This document shows positions 46,141 to 54,914 of a stretch of 63,018 bases of DNA, one piece after another. Numbering within the stretch: position 1 is the stretch's first letter; each line of letters opens with the position of its first letter. The notes under the pieces were generated by a model that worked only from the letters and a program-made list of their open reading frames with translations, was not told where the DNA came from and made no database searches. The translations under genes were made by a program, and so were the position numbers. Location of the stretch: positions 1 to 63,018 of the forward strand of contig NZ_BMKR01000042.1 in NCBI RefSeq assembly GCF_014644435.1. The letters run 5' to 3'. This stretch comes from Paenibacillus albidus. GTDB lineage: Bacteria > Bacillota > Bacilli > Paenibacillales > Paenibacillaceae.

Positions 46141-48669
46141 TTATTGGTTAGCAAATGACAGCTCGTACACAAAGATCTCCTGGAAGTCAACGCTCGCCGA
46201 CAGATCTACATACTCTACGTTTCTCACAAACCGGGCCATTTCTTGCATTGGCTTGCCGGACAGTAGAACGGCTTTCGCACCAACACCGGAAGTATTGCCC
46301 ACCGGCACCACTTTATCTTCCAATTCCTCAGGCAGCAGACCGATATTAATCGCACTTCGGATATCAATTTGATTGCCAAAACCGCCTGCCAGATAGACTT
46401 TATGGATATCCTTAACATTCAGGCCCGCTTCCTGAAGAAGAAGGGTAATACCGGATCTCACAGCGGCTTTGGCCAACTGGATCTCCCTGATATCCTCCTG
46501 TGTGAAGTAAACTGGATGCTTTCCCTCCATTTGGCTTTGCAGGTGAAGGATAATATTGCCGTTCTCGTCCTTTTCCATTGGAAAGTGCTCATCACGCTTG
46601 GAGTAATCCAGGCGCCCGCTGCCGAGGATAATTCCACGCATCAAGAGCTGATTCGTCAGCTCGATAACACCCGATCCGCAAATACCTACGGGCGGCTGAT
46701 TGCCGATCGTCTCAAATTGCGCAGAAGGTTCAAAGGTGACTCTTCTGATCGCGCCGGGCACACCACCAATACCACAACTGATATGGGCTCCCTCAAAAGC
46801 GGGGCCCACAGCAGTGGCGCATGCGTACAGCTTGTCCGCGCTTCCCAGAACGATCTCGCCGTTAGTTCCCAAATCTATAAACAACTCCGGCTTGGTTCCT
46901 TTGAAGATTTCACTGGCCCAAATCCCTGCCGTGATATCTCCTCCCACAAATATGGAGACAGCAGGCAGAATCGTTATGGCTGCATGGATTTTTTTGAATC
47001 CTATTTCACTGGAATTTATATTGATCGCATCCATAATGACCGGCCGGAAAGGATGCCTCAACAAGGAGCTCGTATCAAGCATCAAAAGCAGATGGATCAT
47101 CGATGTATTGCCTGAGATTGTAATATAGTCAACCTGCTCCATAAGCAATTCTTTAGTTTTTACGATATCATCAATCATTTGCTCTAATTGTTCTACGATT
47201 AATGCGGCCATTTTTCCCGAACCGTGCATTTCATCCGCACAAAACTGCAGCCGGGTAATGACATCAGCGCCAAACTTTCTTTGTTTGTTAACATCGCTAA
47301 TTACGCCGAGCTCTTCACCTGTATCGATATTTAATAAATATACGGCTATGGTTGTCGTGCCCAAATCTATAGCAATACCCAATCTTTCAATTTCTTGAAC
47401 CTGCACCTTTTGAACCTTGTGGTCCCAGATGACAAATCTGATTTTGTTCTTATTTTCACGTATTAACGCTGAGATATTTCTAAGCGCGGAGACCGTAGGC
47501 TTCAGATCCGATAATTGCAAGGTGTTTCTGCATGCTTCCCAATAATCTCCAATATCCTTTTGCACATGCAGCAATCCCAAATCAAGCTCACAACTCGAAA
47601 CATAATTCCAGCCTATTTCCAACAGATCACTTCTTGCCCCATCAGTTGCTGCATCCATTCTTGAATCATAGCTTGGTACATATACTGCAGTCTGTGAATT
47701 AACCTCATGCCTGCAAGCAAGACGGTAGCCCGAATCCAATTCCCCTTCATGGAAATGTCGGCTGTCCCAGTCACTGATCTCCATTGCAGTCAGCACCCTG
47801 ACCTTGCATTTGCCGCAGGTTCCCCTTCCACCGCAATCTGAAGGAATATCCATTTCCTCCTGAATCAAAGCATTGAGCAGATTGCTCCCTTTCTTAACCT
47901 CACATCTTACAAATCCTTGTTCCGGATGGACCAGAGTCACCTCAATCATTCCGGTATGCAATTCAATTCCATCTATTTTTCTTGTGTTGCAATTCACATT
48001 GGAGCAGCTTTCACATATTCCCGAGTAATTGTGAAAAGACACTCTTCTTCCGGCACCGTAAAGCAAGCTTACAGTTTTCAAGGGCTTCATCAATCCAAAG
48101 TCCTGAAGCTCGACGCCAATAGAAATGGCATTAATCCTGTCAAAAATCAGTTTTTGTTCTTCCAGCTTGAAATCAAAGGTTCCGGGGCTAAGAGAGCGGC
48201 TTATCCCCTGTCCCGCTTCTATACAGTCTAGCGCCAGTGCCTCCCATACCTGCCGGAGCACTTGTTCTAGTACCACATTACCGATAGTGTCAATGATCAG
48301 CCCGTCCAAAGACCCGCCGGAGCTATATTGGTCATTGGAATAATCTCCAAACTCACTACCCAGAGTAATAATCACATAGATAACATCTTCAGCATCTTTC
48401 AATCTGGAGGCCAAGACCTTGCTCTCCAGAATACTTCCGTTCATCAATTCCAGACCCTGTTCCTTTATGGCTTTGACCGCCTCTTTGTTGCATATTGCTT
48501 TAGGGATACATATCCCGGATATCTCATTCCAACGGGCCTGTATGAGTTCCAATAATTCCGTCATTCTCGGATTCGGGTTCTTGATATCGTTCTCATAACC
48601 TAATTGTCTGACCACTTCATCTACATCCAGATCCTCGAGCTGTAAATCCATTGGTGTATTGAGTTGCAC
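46141..48669 (-). CDS. RACo-type corrinoid reductive activator with MetH-activation-like N-terminus
   Basis: The 842-residue protein starts at GTG (GAGAGG upstream). Residues about 1-230 look like the B12-dependent methionine synthase activation domain family: DVDEVVRQLGY, VIYVIITLGSEFGDYSND, SRSLSPGTFDFKLEEQ, ending in a Cys trio CESCSNVNC. Next is a 2Fe-2S ferredoxin domain (about 240-330) with SDCGGRGTCGKCKV and LACRHEV. The rest is an ASKHA ATPase/RACo domain (LGIAIDLGTTTIAVYLL to VYLAGGFGNQIDIRSAI). RACo proteins use ATP to re-reduce inactive Co(II) corrinoid protein. The N-terminal fusion may dock the corrinoid partner. Confidence 0.85.
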   Translation of the reverse strand: MQLNTPMDLQLEDLDVDEVVRQLGYENDIKNPNPRMTELLELIQARWNEISGICIPKAICNKEAVKAIKEQGLELMNGSILESKVLASRLKDAEDVIYVIITLGSEFGDYSNDQYSSGGSLDGLIIDTIGNVVLEQVLRQVWEALALDCIEAGQGISRSLSPGTFDFKLEEQKLIFDRINAISIGVELQDFGLMKPLKTVSLLYGAGRRVSFHNYSGICESCSNVNCNTRKIDGIELHTGMIEVTLVHPEQGFVRCEVKKGSNLLNALIQEEMDIPSDCGGRGTCGKCKVRVLTAMEISDWDSRHFHEGELDSGYRLACRHEVNSQTAVYVPSYDSRMDAATDGARSDLLEIGWNYVSSCELDLGLLHVQKDIGDYWEACRNTLQLSDLKPTVSALRNISALIRENKNKIRFVIWDHKVQKVQVQEIERLGIAIDLGTTTIAVYLLNIDTGEELGVISDVNKQRKFGADVITRLQFCADEMHGSGKMAALIVEQLEQMIDDIVKTKELLMEQVDYITISGNTSMIHLLLMLDTSSLLRHPFRPVIMDAININSSEIGFKKIHAAITILPAVSIFVGGDITAGIWASEIFKGTKPELFIDLGTNGEIVLGSADKLYACATAVGPAFEGAHISCGIGGVPGAIRRVTFEPSAQFETIGNQPPVGICGSGVIELTNQLLMRGIILGSGRLDYSKRDEHFPMEKDENGNIILHLQSQMEGKHPVYFTQEDIREIQLAKAAVRSGITLLLQEAGLNVKDIHKVYLAGGFGNQIDIRSAINIGLLPEELEDKVVPVGNTSGVGAKAVLLSGKPMQEMARFVRNVEYVDLSASVDFQEIFVYELSFANQ

Positions 48670-48697
48670 AATTATATCAACCTCTCACAGTGATAAT

Positions 48698-49345
48698 CTA
48701 AGATTGCATTTCGATTAACAGCTTCTTGGCAAGCTCAGCGGCACTGACTGCGTCAGGTGTATAGAAATCAGCATTAATTTCCTCTGCAAAGGCGGGTGTC
48801 ACCGGACTTCCACCGACCATGAATATATACTTCTGACGGATGTCTCTTCTCTTGAACTCTTCAATCACCTCTTTCATGCCTGTCATTGTTGTGGTGAGAA
48901 GGGCAGACATACATACAATCCGGGCTTGCGCCTCTTCCGCCTTGTTCACGAACATTTCCGGAGACACATTAACTCCCAGATCAATAACTTCAATACCAAG
49001 ACCTCTCATCATGATTGTAACCAGGTTTTTTCCTATATCATGAAGATCTCCCTGCACAGTTCCGATTACGACTTTTCCGATATTATCATTGCTGCGCCCT
49101 GCCAGCTCCGGCTTTAATATCTCAAGTCCGGCATTCATCGCTTTTGCCGCAATCATCATTTCGGGAATAAATATTTCTCTTTTTTTTATCGCCTCTCCTA
49201 TATTCTCCATAGCCTTAATCAAGGCACGATTCAAGATTTCAAATGGATTGATATTCGAGGTAATTGCCAAAGACACTTCTTCTTCTACCAGACGGACATT
49301 TCCGTTCTCTACGTTCGTTCGGATGCTTAATATTAGTGCTTCTAT
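48698..49345 (-). CDS. Methyltransferase corrinoid protein
   Basis: The B12-binding domain shows GDLHDIGKNLVTIMMRGLG (DxHxxG; His is the lower cobalt ligand), preceded by a helical cap (LIKAMENIGEAIKKREIFIP). The first standard start, GTG at 49276, gives only 192 residues and cuts the usual N-terminal helix. In-frame sequence continues upstream (IEALILSIRTNVENGNVRLV) to an ATA at 49345 placed 6 bp after AGGAGAGG, so ATA is taken as the start. It would shuttle methyl groups between the UroD-like enzyme and another partner. First gene of the long minus-strand operon. Confidence 0.82.
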   Translation of the reverse strand: MEALILSIRTNVENGNVRLVEEEVSLAITSNINPFEILNRALIKAMENIGEAIKKREIFIPEMMIAAKAMNAGLEILKPELAGRSNDNIGKVVIGTVQGDLHDIGKNLVTIMMRGLGIEVIDLGVNVSPEMFVNKAEEAQARIVCMSALLTTTMTGMKEVIEEFKRRDIRQKYIFMVGGSPVTPAFAEEINADFYTPDAVSAAELAKKLLIEMQS

Positions 49346-49681
49346 TGAAATCCTCTCCTAATATGAATGAATAAATTACATTCCGTTTAAACCCAATTGC
49401 AAACACACTATTAGCTGTTTCGATTTTATCTTCAACCCTAGTATCTATCAATCACAATTATGTTTTAATATGTGATACAAGTAATTATCTTTATAATTAG
49501 ATGCATTTAACTTCAATGAATGTACATATTATTCAACTCAAAGGCTTAAAGATCATCGGTAAGGAGAGCCCTAGTATTAATGTTGTAAGAAAATATTGAA
49601 ACAAACGACAAAATACAACAAAATTCCAATTAAAAATCATGTATACTAACCATATGTTGGATAAAGAGTTAAATAAGGAGG
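49346..49681. promoter_or_regulatory. Divergent promoter region of the biosynthetic cluster
   Basis: This 336-bp AT-rich interval separates the minus-strand operon from the plus-strand AraC gene. A -10-like TATACT (642-647 of 49 kb) precedes the AraC gene. It is the natural place for AraC-type control of the operon. I see no cobalamin riboswitch. Confidence 0.45.
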
Positions 49682-50512
49682 GTGAAATTCGAATTGTTTA
49701 CCATAGTGTCTTTATTCTCTGAAGTTATTCTTCCGCAGAAAAAAATACAACTCCAATCTGGTCCGGAAAGATTAATGCTAATTAGACTAACCGATTCCCT
49801 TCAAATCAAATGGGAGCAACTAGAGAGGCAGACTTCCAGCCGAGATATTGTTTTAGTGCAAGATGTTGAAATTACTAATACCACTGAAAACTTCGTTAAA
49901 ATCAAAGGAATTGTATTTCAGACTCCTTTCACTTACCATTTATCAAACGGTCTTATTGACATAACAAGTGATTCTGTCTCGTATATACAAAATCTGCTGG
50001 ACTCGGTTGAAGAAATACCACAACATATAATCCCTCAGGCTGAGTCTCAGTTTAATTTTCTTTGCCAATCTCTATTAGATTTGAATAGTAAACCATTTGA
50101 TGTAACCCCGTATGTTGTTGAGCCTTTTGGGAAAATTGATAGACGGCTAATTATTGTGCATCGATATATTCGTCAAAACTATAGCCAGCCTATTACTTTG
50201 CAGGTTCTTGCCGATTTAATTAAGTGCAATCCTGTTTATTTAAGTAACACGTACTCGAAAATATTCAAGATTCCACCGATGAAGTACTTGCAAATTATCA
50301 GGATGAGAAAAGCGAAAGAATTGCTCATAAACACAAAAATAAGTATTAAAGACATTACCGTCGGTCTCGGTTATGTGTCCAATTCTCAATTCTCCAATAT
50401 GTTTAAACACTATAATGGCTGTACTCCTGTTGAATATCGTCGGGAAGCTTGGGTGTTACTTGAAAGTGAGGCCGTTAATCAACGTGAAAATAGATTCGAA
50501 GAAAGTCGATGA
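49682..50512 (+). CDS. AraC family regulator of the biosynthetic cluster
   Basis: The protein of 276 residues has a poorly conserved N-terminal half and a clear C-terminal AraC DNA-binding domain: ITLQVLADLIKCNPVYLSNT and ISIKDITVGLGYVSNSQFSN. The GTG at 49682 lies only 1 bp after AAGGAGG; the TTG at 49694 is better spaced and may be the true start. It is divergent from the 20-kb operon and followed by a carrier protein gene. Confidence 0.85.
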   Translation: MKFELFTIVSLFSEVILPQKKIQLQSGPERLMLIRLTDSLQIKWEQLERQTSSRDIVLVQDVEITNTTENFVKIKGIVFQTPFTYHLSNGLIDITSDSVSYIQNLLDSVEEIPQHIIPQAESQFNFLCQSLLDLNSKPFDVTPYVVEPFGKIDRRLIIVHRYIRQNYSQPITLQVLADLIKCNPVYLSNTYSKIFKIPPMKYLQIIRMRKAKELLINTKISIKDITVGLGYVSNSQFSNMFKHYNGCTPVEYRREAWVLLESEAVNQRENRFEESR

Positions 50513-50774
50513 GGAAATCACCAAGATTTTAAAAGTATTTCTTGATGAAAGTACCTTGTTACAACCTATTGGTGAAGAGGAAAATTTGTACCACCTTGGT
50601 TTGAATTCCATGAAGGTCATTTCATTAATTGTTGAATTGGAAGTTTATTTCTCTATTTTTTTTGAAGACAACGAGCTGCTATTTGAAAATTTCTGCAATG
50701 TACAAAAGATTTCAACTCAAGTAAAAAGGAAACTGAACGATATAAATAACCCAGAAAAAAGTTACATCCTGTAG
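50484..50774 (+). CDS. Carrier protein
   Basis: The 96 residues start at GTG within the 3' end of the AraC gene (28-bp overlap). The site reads HLGLNSMKVISLIVELE: Asn replaces the usual Asp, but the Ser is present. No clear ribosome binding site is seen, so coupling to AraC translation is likely. 50775-51091 contains no gene I can support. Confidence 0.7.
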   Translation: MKIDSKKVDEEITKILKVFLDESTLLQPIGEEENLYHLGLNSMKVISLIVELEVYFSIFFEDNELLFENFCNVQKISTQVKRKLNDINNPEKSYIL

Positions 50775-51091
50775 AAGTGGAGAACTGGCCTCTATGCGGT
50801 CGATCATTGTTACTGCTAACCCCTAATGTCCGGAAATTGACAGTGTAAGTTGTCCTGCTGGTGACGGTCAATGTGTCCGCAGCTGGATAGAAAAGCAGGG
50901 AAAATCATGACAATTCACCCTGGATCACGCGCTTTACCATATGGTCATCTACAATGCGGTGCTTATTCTGTGAAGCGTTCACATTTCTCTGCCGATAGAA
51001 ACTTCAAGTAAAACATATATTCATTCATCGACGTAATATGCTCAATACCTGCAATTCTCACGCAAACGATATTTATAACTTTCACTCTCCT

Positions 51092-52713
51092 ACTGGACAG
51101 TCAAAAGTTCTACAACGCTAAGAAACCAGCGAATCGCGCTCCACATCAGCGTTTTCCTGCTTGGATTTAATTATTTGCGTTATAGATAAGTGAGGATTTT
51201 GAGCAAACAGGCGAAAAATAGACTTGCGTAAATAAGCGGCAAAGCTGGCCTCTGAGACCACAGCATGGGAGGGCGTTCGCAGATAGCGGAAAAACAACCC
51301 CGATGTCCGGCCTGAAAAACGCAAAGCGATCAGTTGCAGGAGTCCCATCGCAATGCACTGGCACATCACGAATCCCTCGATGGCCTGAATCGTTTTCTGG
51401 ATGCGCTGCCGGTCTTGTTCGTTCGTTACGGCTTCTAGCGGATGAACCTCCTCTTTTCTCAAAAACCGGTTCAGCTTCGGCATGGACTTGCTCCAGAAGC
51501 GGTAGCCGAAGGCGTGGGTGACTTGCTTCATTTCCCGAAACGTGCACTCGATCTTGAAGCGATACCCGTACAAGCGGATGATGTCCGTGGCTGCCAGGCT
51601 CAAATCCGTACTGACCAAAATGGAGCAGCGGCCCTCATGCACCACCAGCACAAAGCGCAATTCCTGATACAAGCCTTGGCCCCAAAGCAGATCCAGGCAC
51701 AGAAATTGAACCGTCTCTTCGTTGCCGTACAGCGGAAGGGTTGTGGTTTGAAAATCGGCAGCGCGAGTCGCGAACAACTCCTTCAATTTGACCGCCTGGC
51801 CTTTTTTCGGCGGTCGGCCACGTCCCGGCTTTTTCGCAGGGGGGCGTTCGTAGGCGACCACGTTCGATTTAGCTTTCGTCACCAGGTGCATGCGGGTTTC
51901 AGAAGCGAGGTGGCACGCATTCAGCCGCTCTAAGGCCGGAACGGACAAGAAGTACCGATCCAAAAGCAGCAGCGCTTGACCGAAGCCTTTTGCCGCCTCG
52001 AAGCCTTGTTCAATCATCTGAACGACATGGGAAGGCGTCTGCGCTTCGCTCTTGGACTTCTTCCAGCCCAGAATGGTTTGGACACCGTCTTGTAGATTCA
52101 TAAACAAGGGCAAGCAGAACCACTTCCGGGAATCGCCGACCAGAATGCCGATGGCGCCGAACAAATGACCAAAGATATAGTCACCCTTGGAGACATTTTC
52201 GGATTCCTGATGGAGTTTCTTGACCCCGGGCATTCGGCGGCCTTCCTTGGCTTGTTTCATGCCATCGCCGACGAGGACCACGCGATTCTGAATCACCAGC
52301 AAAGGCGCATGTTGGCGCACCACCTGAAGCCATCTCTGCCGCAATGAGGAGATGGACCAGCCGGACGAACGGAAGAAGTGAATCAGCGTTTCGTAGCAGC
52401 GGCTATTCAGCGAGAGATCCCGTATCACGGAAGTCACACCCAGATGGTCGGAGCGCAACATAAAGCCGATGACGATAACAACAAACCACTTGAAGGTGGC
52501 TTGTCTAGAGAAACAAGCGCGAAATGGAAGGAGAAGTTCATTCATGTATTTGAGCATAGGTATGTTCAATCGCCTGCAAATAGGGTAAACTGCTTGTTGT
52601 AACCCATTTGGCGATTATTCCTTTCGTGTGGAAACTAAAGGACACCATAATTCGCTCGATTGGGTTATTTTTCTATGCGTCGATTTTTCGACAAGAACTT
52701 TTCACTGTCCAGT
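51092..52713 (-). mobile_element. Insertion sequence, IS4-like, 1622 bp
   Basis: Terminal inverted repeats are ACTGGACAGTCAAAAGTTCT at 51092-51111 and ACTGGACAGTGAAAAGTTCT (reverse complement) ending at 52713, one mismatch in 20. The flanks carry the 5-bp direct repeat CTCCT on both sides, a target duplication. It inserted between the carrier protein gene and a BtrH-like gene on the plus strand. Confidence 0.9.
51118..52569 (-). CDS. IS4-like DDE transposase
   Basis: The 483-residue protein has DDE elements: first Asp in RVVLVGDGMKQAKEG, second in ALLLLDRYFLSVPALERL and the Glu in YGYRFKIECTFREMKQ (YREK-type motif of IS4-group enzymes). The gene fills the element between its inverted repeats and looks intact. 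Confidence 0.88.
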   Translation of the reverse strand: MNIPMLKYMNELLLPFRACFSRQATFKWFVVIVIGFMLRSDHLGVTSVIRDLSLNSRCYETLIHFFRSSGWSISSLRQRWLQVVRQHAPLLVIQNRVVLVGDGMKQAKEGRRMPGVKKLHQESENVSKGDYIFGHLFGAIGILVGDSRKWFCLPLFMNLQDGVQTILGWKKSKSEAQTPSHVVQMIEQGFEAAKGFGQALLLLDRYFLSVPALERLNACHLASETRMHLVTKAKSNVVAYERPPAKKPGRGRPPKKGQAVKLKELFATRAADFQTTTLPLYGNEETVQFLCLDLLWGQGLYQELRFVLVVHEGRCSILVSTDLSLAATDIIRLYGYRFKIECTFREMKQVTHAFGYRFWSKSMPKLNRFLRKEEVHPLEAVTNEQDRQRIQKTIQAIEGFVMCQCIAMGLLQLIALRFSGRTSGLFFRYLRTPSHAVVSEASFAAYLRKSIFRLFAQNPHLSITQIIKSKQENADVERDSLVS

Positions 52714-53177
52714 CTCCTAATTAATAACTTTTAAACGCCACAAACACTTTTTCTATTTAACTTTTCTGTTTTTAGTAATAATTGTATGAATGATAACAAA
52801 GCAGAAGAGCAAGTGGTCAGTAGGTACGATAAAACATCAATGATGCTATTTACAAAAACTGACTTGCCAACTTTCAGAAACTAAATCGTAACAAATTCTC
52901 TATGTAGCTTTGGCCATAATTTCTCTAGGATATAATCAGCCGCCAAGCAACAGCATCCGGAATTAATAATCAAAGTCGTAAAAGTGTATGCTATTCATGG
53001 ATTTTTAGAAATTCGGTAACTGAAAGCTGCATAGAATCCTTGAACCAAGCATCGTTGTCACATTTTACTTGGGAATCCCATTATTTCAAGTTCCTACTTG
53101 TAGTACGAATTTGCCAGAACCGAATATCGTTTACCTATGTGCTACTGGATTTTGGATGCCCTTTGATATAATTATGC
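52714..53177. other. Intergenic stretch without recognisable gene
   Basis: This AT-rich stretch to the right of the insertion sequence has no supported ORF, RNA or repeat. Confidence 0.4.
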
Positions 53178-53288
53178 ATGGATTGGGGCACACCGAATGG
53201 TGCTCAGATCCGCATCGGAGAAGTCACTAAGCGTCAAGCGGAGCTTTACGAGAAGATGGGTATCTCGCCACCAGCCTCGTTACAGTAG
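53178..53288 (+). pseudogene. Small ORF, possible transposase tail
   Basis: A 36-codon frame reads DWGTPNGAQIRIGEVTKRQA then ELYEKMGISPP. Its tone is that of a transposase C-terminus and its base composition differs from the AT-rich gene that follows. No family could be fixed. Confidence 0.25.
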
Positions 53289-53347
53289 ATTCGGGAATGC
53301 AGGTTTAAGAGATCTATAGTGACTACTCAGCAATGGAGGAAAGCATA

Positions 53348-54346
53348 ATGTCTAATAAAGTATTATCAACATGCAATCCACTTATTTCTTGTTATCCACA
53401 GCATGCATTCTATATGTCAATAATTTCAGAAAAAGAAGAATGCCTTCCATGGATATATTCAAATTACAGCAATTTATTTATTGATGAGGCAGGATTCTGC
53501 GATTTTATTATTAAGACTCCAGAATACCATCTTTACCCTTGGTTCCAAGGATCACAACGCTTGCATAAAAATATCATAATAAAATATAAAATGGACTTTA
53601 TACAGTTTATTAAAGAAAGTATTGATGATAATAATTACATTGTGTTAGATGTAGATGAATTTTATTTACCCTGTTCACAACGTTATCAAAAGAAACATTT
53701 TATCCATCATACAATGATTTGTGGTTATGATGATGAAACTCTTGATTTTTTGATATATGGATTTTATAATCAACAAAAATATTCATTAAGATACGTTGAA
53801 TATAAAGATTTAGAAAAAGCATTTCTCCATTCAATTTCTGCGATTGATTCTCGATATATTCACTTAATTACTTATAATGAAAATTATTCTCTAAACAACT
53901 TTAGATATAATATTAATTTATTTAAAGATCAGCTTTATTATCACTATAATTCTATTTTTGCTCCCGCATTAAATCCTGAAGTAAGTTTTAATCTGAATAG
54001 TGCTGAAAATCTGAGCACTGGGCTTGAAATTTACAATAAGCTTATAGAATTTTATTCTATGGATTTTAATAATGACCATAGACCAATTTACACTTTGTAC
54101 GAACATAAAAAATTTATGAACTTAAAACTTAGATATCTTAAAGAAAATAAATATTTCATTTTTTCGGAAAAAGTTTATCAGGGCTATGAAAAATTAGAAA
54201 TAAAAACTCAAAGCTTACTTTTTTTATATATTAAATATAATGTGACGAAAAATAGCGAAATTCCTCAAAGATGTATTGAAGCGCTTTCTCGAATTCGTGA
54301 TGATGAACGTGAGCTACTGGGAATAGCATTGAACGAAATGAACTGA
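53348..54346 (+). CDS. BtrH-like protein (second subgroup)
   Basis: The 332-residue protein begins MSNKVLSTCNPLISCYPQHA; the ATG is chosen for GGAGGA upstream. The central block YIVLDVDEFYLPCSQRYQKK then HFIHHTMICGYD matches the BtrH_N pattern and the decayed gene at 27540-28398. The N-terminal SCYPQHAFY offers a candidate Cys. It is very AT-rich. It probably once followed the AraC and carrier genes directly, before the insertion sequence landed. Confidence 0.65.
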   Translation: MSNKVLSTCNPLISCYPQHAFYMSIISEKEECLPWIYSNYSNLFIDEAGFCDFIIKTPEYHLYPWFQGSQRLHKNIIIKYKMDFIQFIKESIDDNNYIVLDVDEFYLPCSQRYQKKHFIHHTMICGYDDETLDFLIYGFYNQQKYSLRYVEYKDLEKAFLHSISAIDSRYIHLITYNENYSLNNFRYNINLFKDQLYYHYNSIFAPALNPEVSFNLNSAENLSTGLEIYNKLIEFYSMDFNNDHRPIYTLYEHKKFMNLKLRYLKENKYFIFSEKVYQGYEKLEIKTQSLLFLYIKYNVTKNSEIPQRCIEALSRIRDDERELLGIALNEMN

Positions 54347-54539
54347 AAGCAATTGGGCAGGCGGTCAAGCACTTGAAATGTGAAAACCAACAACTAATTT
54401 GGTTATTCAGCCGCGAATCTGTTTCAGCTCGCATTTCGCACCTTAATCAATGCGTGGAATAATATTTTTTGATCAAAAAAAGAAATGGCCGGTTCGTGTC
54501 GAATCTCTCTACAGAACACATGACGTACGGAGGTCTTCC

Positions 54540-54869
54540 ATGCAACCACCTATCCAGATCGAAGCTGTCCACCCGCAAGGATACTTGAATCTCATCAGCC
54601 AAATAATGAAAGTCATGCGGATACCACAGACGATTGATGCGAAAGTTCCCTTTGATGCACAATGCAATGTGAGTCCGGGTGAAGTCGTCCAAATGATCGT
54701 GATGGACATGTTAACTTGACGTCAGGCGCTCGTACATATGGCGGATTGGGCGAAACGATTAGATCTGGAGAAGTTGCTCCGTCCCGGCGTGCATCTACTT
54801 TTGCCAACCATCCGATTTCTCCTAAAAAAGGACAAAAAGCAACTCATCCGCAGACAAGCCGCTTTCTAG
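54540..54869 (+). pseudogene. IS1634-type transposase fragment (DUF4277 part)
   Basis: The N-terminal part of an IS1634-like transposase: LNLISQIMKVMRIPQTIDAK followed by GEVVQMIVMDML, then a stop at 54717. Reading resumes in another frame with RQALVHMADWAKRLDLEKLL. The catalytic part is missing. It lies between the BtrH-like gene and the end of intact sigK. Confidence 0.7.
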
Positions 54870-54914
54870 ACGCTATTGTTAATAGATACCGAATTGTCAT
54901 ATTGTGATTTAAGT

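Noticed and set aside
49346..49681. Cobalamin riboswitch upstream of the corrinoid gene
   Set aside because: The interval lacks a recognisable B12 box or the expected multi-stem layout.
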